The notes: generated by a model from the sequence alone, not told the origin. Positions 15,739 to 23,977 are shown, counted from the stretch's first letter. The stretch is DNA of 49,609 nt from Gemmatimonadales bacterium (GCA_019637315.1 JAHBVU010000023.1:1-49609), one strand, 5' to 3'. Program-made: numbers and translations.

Positions 15739-17598
15739 ATGATCCGTCCCGTGGGCCTGTTGCTCCTTGCGGTACTGGGGTGCTCCACCGGTCGCGTGAC
15801 CGACGTCCCGATCGAATTCAATGACAACCTTCGAGCCGCCGGCAAGCTGAGTGGTGGCCTCCTTTCTCTCCGTCTCGACGTGGCCCGCGGCTGGTGGAAT
15901 GCGGGTGACAGCACCGGAGGCGGCGCCCAGGTACTGGCATTTGGGGAAACCGGTTCGGCGCCGTCGATCCCGGGCCCGATGATTCGCGTCGTGGCGGGCA
16001 CCCGGATTCGCCTCGCGCTTCGCAATCGAGCGATCGATTCCGTCACCGTGCTCGGCCTGAGCGCCCCTTCCGGTGGGCAGATCGATCAGGTCGCGCTCGG
16101 TCCCGGCGAGGGGCGCACCGTCGAGTTCACCGCGAACGTGCCAGGCAACTTTTTCTATTGGGGCACCACGACCGGCAGCTCGCTGGAGAAGCGAACTGCG
16201 GAGGAAAGTCAGCTCTATGGTGCGCTGATCGTCGATTCGCTGGGCCGAGTTCGCGGCGAGGATGAGCGGGTCTTCGTGCTTGGCATCTGGGCAGTTCCGG
16301 TCGACTCGAGCGGTCCCGAGCCCTGGGTTCCCATCGACGTAATGGTGATCAACGGTCGCTCATGGCCCCACACTGAGCGCCTGACCATGGCGCGCGGCGA
16401 AGAGGCGCGCTGGATCTGGCTCAATTCGAGCGCCCAGTCCCACCCGATGCACCTGCATGGTCACTACTTCGATGTTACCAGTCGAGGCAGCTGGTCGGGC
16501 GCATCGGCAGCGCGAGGGCAAGGGCCAACCACCGTCGTCACCGAAACGCTGCAGCCCGGCGAGACGATGGCAATGCGCTGGACCCCGACGACGCCCGGCA
16601 ACTGGCTCTTTCATTGCCACTTTGCCTTTCACGTCTCTCACTACCTGTCCTTCGACAAGGTGCCCGACCTGACCGATGCCGAGACGATGGATGGCCACGA
16701 TCACTCCATCCACGGGATGCGAGGACTCGTGCTCGGCATCGTGGTGACTGGTGACAGCTCGGACTTGCCGAGGTCGGCAGCGCCGCCTCGACGACTGCGT
16801 CTGGAAGTTCACCGGCAGCAGTCGGCAGCTCAGCAGCCGATCCAGTACCAGTACCGCTGGTCGGGAGACGGCGTCCGGCCCCCGGCGCCCGGTGATTCGT
16901 TGCCGAGTCCACTGGTCGTGCTCGAACAGGACCAGCCGGTACGCGTCATGATCGTCAACCGGCTCCGCGCGCCGACGGCAGTGCACTGGCACGGCATCGA
17001 GCTCGAGAGTTACGTCGATGGCGCCCCCGGCTGGAGCGGCAAGGAGGGCGTTGTTGCCGGAGCGATCGCCCCGGGAGATTCATTCGTGGCGACCTTCGTT
17101 CCGCCGCGAGCGGGAACCTTCATCTATCACGCCCATTCGAACGAAGCTCACCAGATCGGTTCCGGCCTGTATGGTCCGCTGATCGTTGCCCCGCCCGGCG
17201 GGTACGATCCTGCGGTAGAACGGCTCGTCGTGGTCGGCGGCGAGCCCGGCTCGTTCACCGACGGGCGGGTCAACGGGGCCCGCGCCCCCGCACCAATGCG
17301 GATCACGCCGGGAACGCCGTACCGTTTCCGAATCATCAGCATCCATCCGGAAGTCAGCATCCGGGTCTCTCTGCGCCAAGCTGACAGCGTCGCCACCTGG
17401 CGGATCCTCGCCAAGGACGGCGCAGAGATCGACGCATCCCTTCGTGTCCCGACGGCCGCCGACCTCGTGATGGGCCCCGGCGAAACCGTCGACGTGGAAG
17501 TTCGGCTCGATCGAGCGAACCGCTACCGTCTGGTAACCTCCGGCTTGCCGGACCTCTGGACGATCGATCTGCCGCTGCAGGTTCGCTCGCGCGATTGA
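15739..17598 (+). CDS. Multicopper oxidase lipoprotein with permuted domain order
   Basis: This 619-aa protein has a lipobox (LAVLGC, Cys15), so it is predicted to be anchored to a membrane outside the cytoplasm. The copper motifs come in reverse of the usual order. HPMHLHGHYF (235-244) and HCHFAFHVSHYL (292-303), normally C-terminal, precede HWHG (416-419) and HAH (464-466), normally N-terminal. The first cupredoxin domain (about 40-170) resembles a motif-1/2 domain but has lost the histidines (WGTTTGSS, QLYGALIVD). All ligands for type 1, 2 and 3 copper are therefore present once. The type 1 axial position appears to be Leu303, as in high-potential laccases. It probably oxidises phenols or metal ions with O2. 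It follows folA by 26 bp. Confidence 0.85.
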   Translation: MIRPVGLLLLAVLGCSTGRVTDVPIEFNDNLRAAGKLSGGLLSLRLDVARGWWNAGDSTGGGAQVLAFGETGSAPSIPGPMIRVVAGTRIRLALRNRAIDSVTVLGLSAPSGGQIDQVALGPGEGRTVEFTANVPGNFFYWGTTTGSSLEKRTAEESQLYGALIVDSLGRVRGEDERVFVLGIWAVPVDSSGPEPWVPIDVMVINGRSWPHTERLTMARGEEARWIWLNSSAQSHPMHLHGHYFDVTSRGSWSGASAARGQGPTTVVTETLQPGETMAMRWTPTTPGNWLFHCHFAFHVSHYLSFDKVPDLTDAETMDGHDHSIHGMRGLVLGIVVTGDSSDLPRSAAPPRRLRLEVHRQQSAAQQPIQYQYRWSGDGVRPPAPGDSLPSPLVVLEQDQPVRVMIVNRLRAPTAVHWHGIELESYVDGAPGWSGKEGVVAGAIAPGDSFVATFVPPRAGTFIYHAHSNEAHQIGSGLYGPLIVAPPGGYDPAVERLVVVGGEPGSFTDGRVNGARAPAPMRITPGTPYRFRIISIHPEVSIRVSLRQADSVATWRILAKDGAEIDASLRVPTAADLVMGPGETVDVEVRLDRANRYRLVTSGLPDLWTIDLPLQVRSRD

Positions 17599-17702
17599 CC
17601 TGAGATTTCTGCCGCCAGACACGTCGATCGCCCCCGTTTGCTGCGGTCGACGCGACGCCCATCGCATCCAAAATCCGGAAAAAGCGCGCGAATGTGTCAT
17701 TC

Positions 17703-17725
17703 AGGTCGATCAATCTCGACTTTTT
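17703..17725 (+). terminator. Rho-independent terminator after the multicopper oxidase
   Basis: AGGTCGA and TCGACTT can pair as a 7-bp stem (one G-U) around TCAATC, leading into TTTTT. It lies about 105 nt after the oxidase stop and 120 nt before the ATP-grasp operon, so it probably separates the two units. The remainder of 17599-17844 is AT-rich and likely carries the operon promoter (for example TTGACG at 17748). Confidence 0.55.
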
Positions 17726-17844
17726 GGCAAAAAATGTATTGTGCGTTTTGACGTGATTTCTTAGCTTAGTTAGGAGTAGTTGCCGATACCGACGCTCGAT
17801 GCGGATTCCATTGCATGCTGAGCGCACCTTTTCAAGGAGATCAT

Positions 17845-18972
17845 TTGGCGGTCCGAATAGGGTTCGCATACAATCTCAAGCCGAATCTCCCCACGTCGCC
17901 ATCGGGTGCGGACAACGCACCAGACTCTGTCGTCTCCGCTCCATCCCCCGCCGCTCCCGCCCTCAATCGCTCGCTTCGCTCTGACCTTCCCCAACCGGAT
18001 CTCTATGCCGAGTGGGATGAGGCTGAGACAATCGATGCGGTCGAGCGGGCGCTGTCGGGCATCGGCAAGGTGATTCGGCTCGAGGCGGACGCGGATTTTC
18101 CCCGCCGCCTGCTCGATGCTCGGCCGGATTTCGTGTTCAACATCGCGGAAGGGCTCTACGGCGTGAATCGCGAGGCGCACGTCCCGGCGATTTGCGAGTT
18201 TCTGGGCGTTCCGTATCACGCATCGGATCCACTCACCCTGAGTTTGTCGCTCCACAAAGGGCGGGCGAAGGAAGTCTTTGCCTACCACGGCGTGCCGACA
18301 GCACCGTTCATCGTTGCCAACTCGCGGGCGGATGCGCGCAACGTGACGCTGCCGTTTCCGCTCTTTGCCAAGCCGGCCCTCGAGGGGTCGAGCAAGGGGA
18401 TCACGGCGCGGAGTCTCTGCACCAACCGGGCAAAGCTGGTCTCGGTCGTCGGTGAACTGCTCGAGGTCTACCAGCAGCCGGTCCTGATCGAGGCGTATCT
18501 GCCTGGGCAGGAGTTTACGGTGGCCATTGTTGGCAATGGCCGCGAGGCACGTTGCCTCCCCCTCGTCGGGATGCGCTTCGACGAGCTGCCGCTCGGCGCG
18601 CCGCCGATCTACGGTTACGAAGCAAAGTGGCTTTGGGATACGCCGGACCGTCCCTTGGCGATGTTCGACTGCCCGGCCCGGATCGACAAGGACCTCGCGC
18701 GAGAAGTCCGCAGTGCTGCACTTGCCGCTTATCGCGTCATGGGGTGCCGCGACTGGGCCCGGGTCGATGTGCGCTGCGATGCATCGGGTCGCCCGAATGT
18801 GGTCGAAGTCAATCCGCTGCCTGGGATTCTCCCGAATCCGCAGGACAACTCCTGCTTTCCGAAAGCGGCGCGCGCGGCCGGCATGTCGTACGACACGCTG
18901 ATCCAGACGGTAGCCGATATCGCGTGGCGCCGAATCAGCGGCAAGTCACTTCTCGTCAAGGCTGCAGCATGA
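17845..18972 (+). CDS. ATP-grasp ligase, D-Ala-D-Ala ligase-like (first of pair)
   Basis: This ligase of 375 aa should activate a carboxylate as acyl-phosphate and join it to an amine. I choose TTG 17845 because AGGAG lies 5 nt upstream and the core starts at once (AVRIGFAYNLKPN). ATG 17815 would add 10 residues. Family features are the N-domain with FVFNIAEGLYGVNREAHVP, the ATP-grasp core with PLFAKPALEGSSKGI and VLIEAYLPGQEFTVAI, and the metal/phosphate site VVEVNPLPGILPN. A D-Ala-D-Ala ligase usually has EVNTLPG. The last sentence of the protein, KSLLVKAAA, resembles the tail of its partner (ESIYVKAIA), suggesting shared ancestry. The stop overlaps the start of the next ligase gene (ATGA). 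The substrate is unknown. Confidence 0.83.
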   Translation: MAVRIGFAYNLKPNLPTSPSGADNAPDSVVSAPSPAAPALNRSLRSDLPQPDLYAEWDEAETIDAVERALSGIGKVIRLEADADFPRRLLDARPDFVFNIAEGLYGVNREAHVPAICEFLGVPYHASDPLTLSLSLHKGRAKEVFAYHGVPTAPFIVANSRADARNVTLPFPLFAKPALEGSSKGITARSLCTNRAKLVSVVGELLEVYQQPVLIEAYLPGQEFTVAIVGNGREARCLPLVGMRFDELPLGAPPIYGYEAKWLWDTPDRPLAMFDCPARIDKDLAREVRSAALAAYRVMGCRDWARVDVRCDASGRPNVVEVNPLPGILPNPQDNSCFPKAARAAGMSYDTLIQTVADIAWRRISGKSLLVKAAA

Positions 18973-19976
18973 GGATTGGCATCACGCACGATGCCGGCGG
19001 CGGCGACTGGGATCCGAAGGACGTGGCCTCGGTCCTCGAGAACGTTCGCGCAGTGCGGCGGGCGCTCCGGGCCGGCGGGCATGAAACGACGGTCATTCCG
19101 GTCAAGCTCGGCGACGTGCGCTGGCTGCAGCGGGCCCAGCGATGTGATGCCATTTTCAATCTGATCGAAGGTGTCAACGGGATTGCCCGGTATGAGGACT
19201 ACGCCGTTGCGGCGCTCGATCTCGCCCGGATTCCGTATACGGGCTGCACCTCGTGGACCGTCACGATTGCCCACCGGAAACACATCGCCAACACGCTCTT
19301 TGCAGCCCACGGCGTGCCGGTGCCTCCCTTCGTTCACGCCAAGCGCGATACCGTGCCGACCGGCCTCAAGTTCCCGGTCATCGTCAAACCATCGGGTGAG
19401 GATGCGAGCGTCGGGATCGATTCCGGCTCCGTCTGCACCACGCGCAAGGCGCTGAAGGAACGTCTGGCCAAGGTCAAAGGACTCTGGGACGACACGCTGG
19501 TCCAGGAGTATGTGCCGGGTCGCGAGGTCAACGTCGGCTTCGTCGGCTCCGAAATGCTGCCGCTGTCCGAGATCGATTTCGCCAAGATGCCGCGCGGCAG
19601 CTGGCCGATCGTGACCTATGCTGCCAAGTGGGACGAGGGCAGCCCGGAAGACATCGGGACCGTGCCGATCTGTCCGGCCCCGTTGTCTCCAGAGTTGGCC
19701 AAGCGGGTCGAGGCCGTTGCCCGGCTTGCCTGGCAGGTGATCGGGCAGGAGTCAGGTTACGGACGCGTCGACATTCGGATTGCACCGGACGGGCAGCCCT
19801 ATGTGCTCGAGGTCAACCCGAATCCGGACATCTCGACCAATGCGGGTCTCGCGCGGATGGCGCGGGCCCGGGGTTGGGACTACGAAACCCTGATTCAGAA
19901 GGTGGTTGACGAGGCGCTCGAACGGTCGGCGCGCCGCCGGCAGGCGGAGTCGATCTACGTCAAAGCCATCGCATGA
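18969..19976 (+). CDS. ATP-grasp ligase, D-Ala-D-Ala ligase-like (second of pair)
   Basis: This 335-aa protein starts at ATG 18969, coupled to the first ligase. An open frame reaching back to 18552 lies inside that gene and is ignored. It shows CDAIFNLIEGVNG in the N-domain, FPVIVKPSGEDASVGI and LVQEYVPGREVNVGFV in the core, and YVLEVNPNPDIS at the catalytic metal site. It is clearly homologous to the first enzyme but diverged throughout, notably in the loop after EVNP, so the two probably act on different substrates or in successive steps. The stop overlaps the acetyltransferase start (ATGA). No peptidoglycan genes are nearby, which argues against an ordinary ddl role. Confidence 0.85.
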   Translation: MRIGITHDAGGGDWDPKDVASVLENVRAVRRALRAGGHETTVIPVKLGDVRWLQRAQRCDAIFNLIEGVNGIARYEDYAVAALDLARIPYTGCTSWTVTIAHRKHIANTLFAAHGVPVPPFVHAKRDTVPTGLKFPVIVKPSGEDASVGIDSGSVCTTRKALKERLAKVKGLWDDTLVQEYVPGREVNVGFVGSEMLPLSEIDFAKMPRGSWPIVTYAAKWDEGSPEDIGTVPICPAPLSPELAKRVEAVARLAWQVIGQESGYGRVDIRIAPDGQPYVLEVNPNPDISTNAGLARMARARGWDYETLIQKVVDEALERSARRRQAESIYVKAIA

Positions 19977-20479
19977 TGGTGACGGACCGGCTCTCGCGGA
20001 TTCGCCTCCTCGAGCCCGGTGACCGTGAGCGGGTCGAAGCAATGACCCGGGCAACGGGCTTCTTCTTCGATCATGAGATCGAGATCGCCCTCGAGGTGTT
20101 CGACGCCGCGACGGGTGCGGGGCCTGATGGGGCCGTCGATTCGGACTACGAGACCGCCGGTGTCGAGTCTGATGGGTCGCTCGCCGCCTGGGCATGCTGG
20201 GGCCCGGTGCCTGAGTCGCCCGAGACGTTCGACCTCTACTGGATCGTGGTCGACCCGATGGCGCAGGGTATCGGCTGCGGCACGGCGCTGTTGCAGGAGA
20301 TGGACCGCCGCATCGCGGGGCGGGCAATGCAGGTGCTGGTCGAAACGAGCGGGCGGCCCGACTATGCGCGGACGCGGGCCTTTTATGAACGACATGGGTA
20401 TCGGCAGGTCGCGCGGGTCCCGGATCACTTTGCACCCGGAGATGACCTCGTGCAGTATGCCCGGGACGTCCGCAGGTGA
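19973..20479 (+). CDS. GNAT family N-acetyltransferase
   Basis: This 168-aa cytoplasmic protein has the GNAT fold: RIRLLEPGDRERVEAM at the start, a central FDLYWIVVDPMAQGIGCGTALL with the acetyl-CoA pyrophosphate loop (QGIGCG), and TRAFYERHGYRQVARV near the end. It lies between two ligases and an aminomutase, with its ATG overlapping the preceding stop. It probably acetylates an amino group on the product of the pathway. In archaea and some bacteria a lysine 2,3-aminomutase is paired with an acetyltransferase that makes N-epsilon-acetyl-beta-lysine, a compatible solute; this protein could play that part. Two adjacent ATGs (19973, 19976) are equally possible starts. Confidence 0.82.
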   Translation: MMVTDRLSRIRLLEPGDRERVEAMTRATGFFFDHEIEIALEVFDAATGAGPDGAVDSDYETAGVESDGSLAAWACWGPVPESPETFDLYWIVVDPMAQGIGCGTALLQEMDRRIAGRAMQVLVETSGRPDYARTRAFYERHGYRQVARVPDHFAPGDDLVQYARDVRR

Positions 20480-20490
20480 GGAGACACTGA

Positions 20491-21654
20491 ATGGCAACGT
20501 GGCAGGAGAATCTCAAAACGCGGTCGATCGCAAGCCTCGACAAGCTGGCCGAGCGGTTCGGGTCAGAGCACGTCGAGCAGATCGAACGGCTCAAGCAGGC
20601 GGTCGACAACTTCGAGTTCCGGATTTCTCCGGCCATGGTCGACCTGATCCAGGAACCCGGCGATCCGATCTGGCGTCAGTACGTGCCGACGATGGCCGAG
20701 CTCGATGTGCAGGACGGCATCGTCGACTCGCTCAATGAGGACGCCGACAGCCCGGTTCCGAACATCACGCACCGCTACCCGGATCGCGCGCTGTTCCTGG
20801 TTTCGCCGGTCTGCGCCAGCTATTGCCGCTTCTGCACTCGGCGCCGGAAGGTGGGCGACCCCGAGAAGATTCCACTGACGCAGTTCGAGAGCGCCTTCCA
20901 GTATCTCGAGCAGCACACCGAGATCCGCGATGTCATTATGTCCGGCGGCGATCCGCTGATGCTCTCGGAGCGGCGGCTCGAGGCAATCCTGACTCGGCTC
21001 CGGGCCATTCCGCATCTCGAAATCATTCGGATCGGGAGCCGGATTCCCTGCCACATGCCGGAGCGGATTACCCCGGAACTCTGCAGCACGCTGCACAAGT
21101 TCCACCCCCTCTTCATCAATACGCACTTCAACCATCCCGACGAGCTGACTCCAGCCGCGATCCGCGGGCTCGGCATGCTCGCCGACGCCGGCATTCCGCT
21201 CGGCTGCCAGACCGTGCTGCTCAAGGGGGTCAATGACACGCCCGAGGTGATGGTGCGCCTGATGCAGAAGCTGCTGGCTGCGCGGGTTCGGCCCTACTAC
21301 ATCTACATGGCCGACCAGGTGGCCGGGGGCGAGCACTTCCGGACCTCGGTGGAAACCGGGCTCCGGATCATGAAGGCACTTCGCGGCTGGACCAGTGGTC
21401 TTGCCAGCCCGCACTTCGTGATCGATGCCCCGGGCGGCGGCGGCAAGATTCCGCTGCTCCCCAACTATGTCGAGGATTTTGCCCAGGACGAAATCGTGCT
21501 CCGCAACTTCCGCGGCGATCGCTTCGTCTACAAGCAGCCGGAACATGCGGCTGTCCCGGTTCGGAAGATCGATCCCGAGTACCTCTTCAACCCGGACTTC
21601 GATCTGCCGCGACCGATCAAGGCCAAAACGACCCGGAAGCGCAAGTCGGCCTGA
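20491..21654 (+). CDS. kamA: Lysine 2,3-aminomutase (KamA family radical SAM/PLP enzyme)
   Basis: This 387-aa enzyme should move the alpha-amino group of L-lysine to C3, giving L-beta-lysine. The radical SAM motif is CASYCRFC (Cys108, 112, 115). The PLP lysine is Lys319 in DAPGGGGKIPLLPNY. YYIYMADQVAGGEHFRT contains Asp275, and Asp312 precedes the PLP loop; these match the two aspartates that bind the lysine epsilon-amino group in clostridial LAM. Their retention argues for lysine rather than glutamate, and the full length argues against EpmB. The gene starts 11 bp after the acetyltransferase and ends 14 nt before a strong terminator, so it is the last gene of its operon. Confidence 0.9.
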   Translation: MATWQENLKTRSIASLDKLAERFGSEHVEQIERLKQAVDNFEFRISPAMVDLIQEPGDPIWRQYVPTMAELDVQDGIVDSLNEDADSPVPNITHRYPDRALFLVSPVCASYCRFCTRRRKVGDPEKIPLTQFESAFQYLEQHTEIRDVIMSGGDPLMLSERRLEAILTRLRAIPHLEIIRIGSRIPCHMPERITPELCSTLHKFHPLFINTHFNHPDELTPAAIRGLGMLADAGIPLGCQTVLLKGVNDTPEVMVRLMQKLLAARVRPYYIYMADQVAGGEHFRTSVETGLRIMKALRGWTSGLASPHFVIDAPGGGGKIPLLPNYVEDFAQDEIVLRNFRGDRFVYKQPEHAAVPVRKIDPEYLFNPDFDLPRPIKAKTTRKRKSA

Positions 21655-21668
21655 GCCTGCCGTGACCC

Positions 21669-21713
21669 GCGGCGGTCCTCGGCCTGGTGCCGGGGGCCGC
21701 CGCATATTTTTTT
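21669..21713 (+). terminator. Strong rho-independent terminator after kamA
   Basis: GCGGCGG pairs with CCGCCGC, extended by further GC pairs inward, and is followed by a run of seven T. It marks the end of the ATP-grasp/GNAT/KamA operon and separates it from the ornithine cyclodeaminase family gene. Confidence 0.85.
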
Positions 21714-21742
21714 GCCCTGACGTCAATTCCACAGGATAGATA

Positions 21743-22726
21743 ATGCAGATCAGACTTCTCAACGCGGGCGCCGTCCGCGAGCTGCTGCCGATGGGCGCGT
21801 GCATCGATGCGATGCGCCAGGCCATGAGTCTCGTTGCCACCGGCGACACGATTCAGCCGATTCGTCAGGCCATGTTCATTCCGAGCCAGAAGGGGCTCCT
21901 GAGCATGATGCCCGGCTACACCGCCAAACCAGAATGGCTCGGCATCAAGGTGATGTCGGTCTTTCCGGGGAACTTCGGCACCAACTTCGGGTCGCATCAG
22001 GGTTTCGTGATGCTGTTCGAGACCGAGCACGGCGCTCCCAAGGCGATTCTCGATGGCCGCGAGATTACCGCGATCCGTACCGCCGCCGCGACGGCCGTGG
22101 CCACCGATGCGCTGGCCCGGAAGGACGTCAAGACGCTGGCCATCTTCGGCTACGGCGAGCAGGCGCATACCCACCTCGAGGCGGTGACCCAGGTCCGCAG
22201 GTTCGAGCGGGCCCTGGTCTGGGGTCGTGACTTCGAGCGGACCCGAGCCTTCTGCGCCGAGCAGGCGAAGCACCACAGCCTGGAAATCGTGCCGGTCAAG
22301 ACGGCGGAGGAAGCAGCGGTAGGTGCGGACGTGCTGTGCACCACGACCGCGGCCAAAGAGCCCTACTACGAAGCGGCTTGGCTCCGACCGGGCCAGCACC
22401 TCAACGTGGTGGGCTCGAGTGTGCCGACGACCGCGGAAATCGACGTCGAGACCGTGGCGCGGACCCATCTGTACGTCGACTTCAAGGACAGCGCCCTGGC
22501 GCTCGGCGGCGATATCCGGCGCGCCAAGGCAGCTGGCGCCATTACCGACGACCACATTCGTGGCACCATCGGCGACGTGCTGACGGGTAAGGTGGCCGGG
22601 CGTTCCAGCGACGAGGAGATCACCCTCTTCAAGTCACTCGGCATGGTGGCTGAGGATCTCGTCTCGGCCGATCACATCCTGCACGAGGCTGAGCGGCGTG
22701 GTGTGGGGCAGGTGGTCGACTGGTAG
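21743..22726 (+). CDS. Ornithine cyclodeaminase / mu-crystallin family protein
   Basis: This 327-aa NAD(P)-binding protein has the family hallmarks: SMMPGYTAKPEWLGIKVMSVFPGN, the catalytic-region motif GREITAIRTAAATAVATD, a Rossmann loop IFGYGEQAHTHLEAV, and LNVVGSSVPTTAEID. Members deaminate and cyclise ornithine to proline, or reduce imines of alanine, lysine-derived piperideine carboxylate and opine-like compounds. Its position just after the beta-lysine operon makes an amino-acid or imine substrate plausible. However, a strong terminator separates them, so it probably has its own promoter. The AT-rich TTTTTTTGCC-to-ATAGATA stretch before the start may hold that promoter. Confidence 0.87.
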   Translation: MQIRLLNAGAVRELLPMGACIDAMRQAMSLVATGDTIQPIRQAMFIPSQKGLLSMMPGYTAKPEWLGIKVMSVFPGNFGTNFGSHQGFVMLFETEHGAPKAILDGREITAIRTAAATAVATDALARKDVKTLAIFGYGEQAHTHLEAVTQVRRFERALVWGRDFERTRAFCAEQAKHHSLEIVPVKTAEEAAVGADVLCTTTAAKEPYYEAAWLRPGQHLNVVGSSVPTTAEIDVETVARTHLYVDFKDSALALGGDIRRAKAAGAITDDHIRGTIGDVLTGKVAGRSSDEEITLFKSLGMVAEDLVSADHILHEAERRGVGQVVDW

Positions 22727-22768
22727 CTCGAGGTCTGCTGCGACGGATCCGTAAGCAAATCGAGGTGC

Positions 22769-22797
22769 GGCGCCCGGGCTGAGTCAGTCCGGGCGCC
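22769..22797. terminator. Bidirectional terminator between convergent genes
   Basis: A perfect 9-bp stem (GGCGCCCGG/CCGGGCGCC) surrounds an 11-nt loop that itself contains CTGA-G-TCAG. It lies between the stops of the cyclodeaminase family gene and the M23 peptidase gene, and can serve both. Confidence 0.65.
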
Positions 22798-22807
22798 CTT
22801 GCGTTGA

Positions 22808-23977
22808 CTACCGTCGCGGAGCTGCAGGAATAGAGATCACCATGTTCTCGAGCGGTATTTCCCCCCGGACATCGCGGGCCGGCTGCGCGGCGTTCGGCGT
22901 CCAAGGCTGCCCGGCCACCGCGCTCCCCATGGATGGGATCCGACCCAGCAGGCGGAACTCCTCGAACACGAAGGGCAATCCTTCTCCGAAGAGCACCTCC
23001 GCAGCAGCCGAGATCTGGAAATGCAGGTGCGGGCCGCCACTGTTACCCGAATTGCCGATCAGGCCGAGGAACTGACCGCGGGTAACTCGGTCGCCGGGTT
23101 TGACCTGGATCGAGCCGGCCTTGATGTGACTGTAGCTGGCGTAGTGGCCGTTGCCGGTTCGAATCGAGACCAGGTTGCCCGGAGCCGTGATTGCGTCGAT
23201 GGCGGTCGCCATCCGTCCGGACAGGGGCACATTGTCGCCGATGCCGTCCCGAACCAGCACGACCTCACCATCGGTCGCGGATAATATCGAGTCGGCATAG
23301 CCGTACCACGATTCGTTGCGGGTCGAGTCGGCGCCGAACATGCGGCCATCGGGCCCGAGCTTGGCATAGTCGATCGCGAACCGTTGCGGTACGCGGGTGG
23401 CCCCGCCAACCGTGACCAGGCCGGTCCGATGTCCGGACGTGTTGGACGGGCCGCGCAACGTAACCCACGGCCCGCCGCGCACCGGTGAGGCAATCCGCTC
23501 GGCCTTTTCGTCGGGCAGCGGCACGCCCGGCAGCACCAGCGTATCGCGAGCCGTGCCAGCTTCGGAGGAGAACACCAGCCGATGTACCAGGGTGGTGCCG
23601 GTGGAGGCGGCCTCTTTCGGCGAGAGCCAGACGAAGACGACGCCCCGCCGTCCGGCGGGAATCGTCGCGCTTGCTGCGCGAGGTCCGGGCGGGCCGGTGA
23701 CGAGAAACCGGGCTGACAGGGCGGCATCGGCCCAGCGATCGAGTACCGCACCAGAGCTGTTCTCGATTCCGACCTCATTGAGAACGAGGGGGGTGGCGCC
23801 CTGATTGGTCAGGTGCAGTTCGTAGACCCAATGGGTCCGGCCGAGTGCGGTAACCGCGGCGGGAAGGAGGGGCACGACGGCGTCGACTGGCGTCCTTGTA
23901 ACTTGTTGTGCTACAATTATTTGCGGAACGATTATCAGGCCGGTCAGGATCCCGGAACGACCAGGGAATGCGCCCAT
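22808..23977 (-). CDS. M23 family metallopeptidase (LytM-like), secreted
   Basis: This 389-aa protein has a hydrophobic N-terminal signal (ILTGLIIVPQIIVAQ). Residues 40-150 look like an Ig-like beta domain. The C-terminal M23 domain has a GHYASYSHI segment (His278, His284), GDRVTRGQFLGLIGNSGNSGG, and the zinc motif PHLHFQI (His317, His319). The first zinc ligands are atypical: Asp203 sits in QRFAIDY, and the partner histidine may be His183 in SGHRTG, 20 residues earlier instead of the usual three or four. It probably cleaves peptide cross-links in the cell wall or other periplasmic peptides. It diverges from the regulator/ABC operon over a shared operator. Confidence 0.83.
   Translation of the reverse strand: MGAFPGRSGILTGLIIVPQIIVAQQVTRTPVDAVVPLLPAAVTALGRTHWVYELHLTNQGATPLVLNEVGIENSSGAVLDRWADAALSARFLVTGPPGPRAASATIPAGRRGVVFVWLSPKEAASTGTTLVHRLVFSSEAGTARDTLVLPGVPLPDEKAERIASPVRGGPWVTLRGPSNTSGHRTGLVTVGGATRVPQRFAIDYAKLGPDGRMFGADSTRNESWYGYADSILSATDGEVVLVRDGIGDNVPLSGRMATAIDAITAPGNLVSIRTGNGHYASYSHIKAGSIQVKPGDRVTRGQFLGLIGNSGNSGGPHLHFQISAAAEVLFGEGLPFVFEEFRLLGRIPSMGSAVAGQPWTPNAAQPARDVRGEIPLENMVISIPAAPRR

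Noticed and set aside
17845-19976. Ordinary D-alanine-D-alanine ligase for cell-wall synthesis
   Set aside because: Two different copies in one coupled operon with kamA and a GNAT gene, altered EVNxxPG motifs and no mur or fts genes nearby make a plain Ddl role unlikely, although not excluded.
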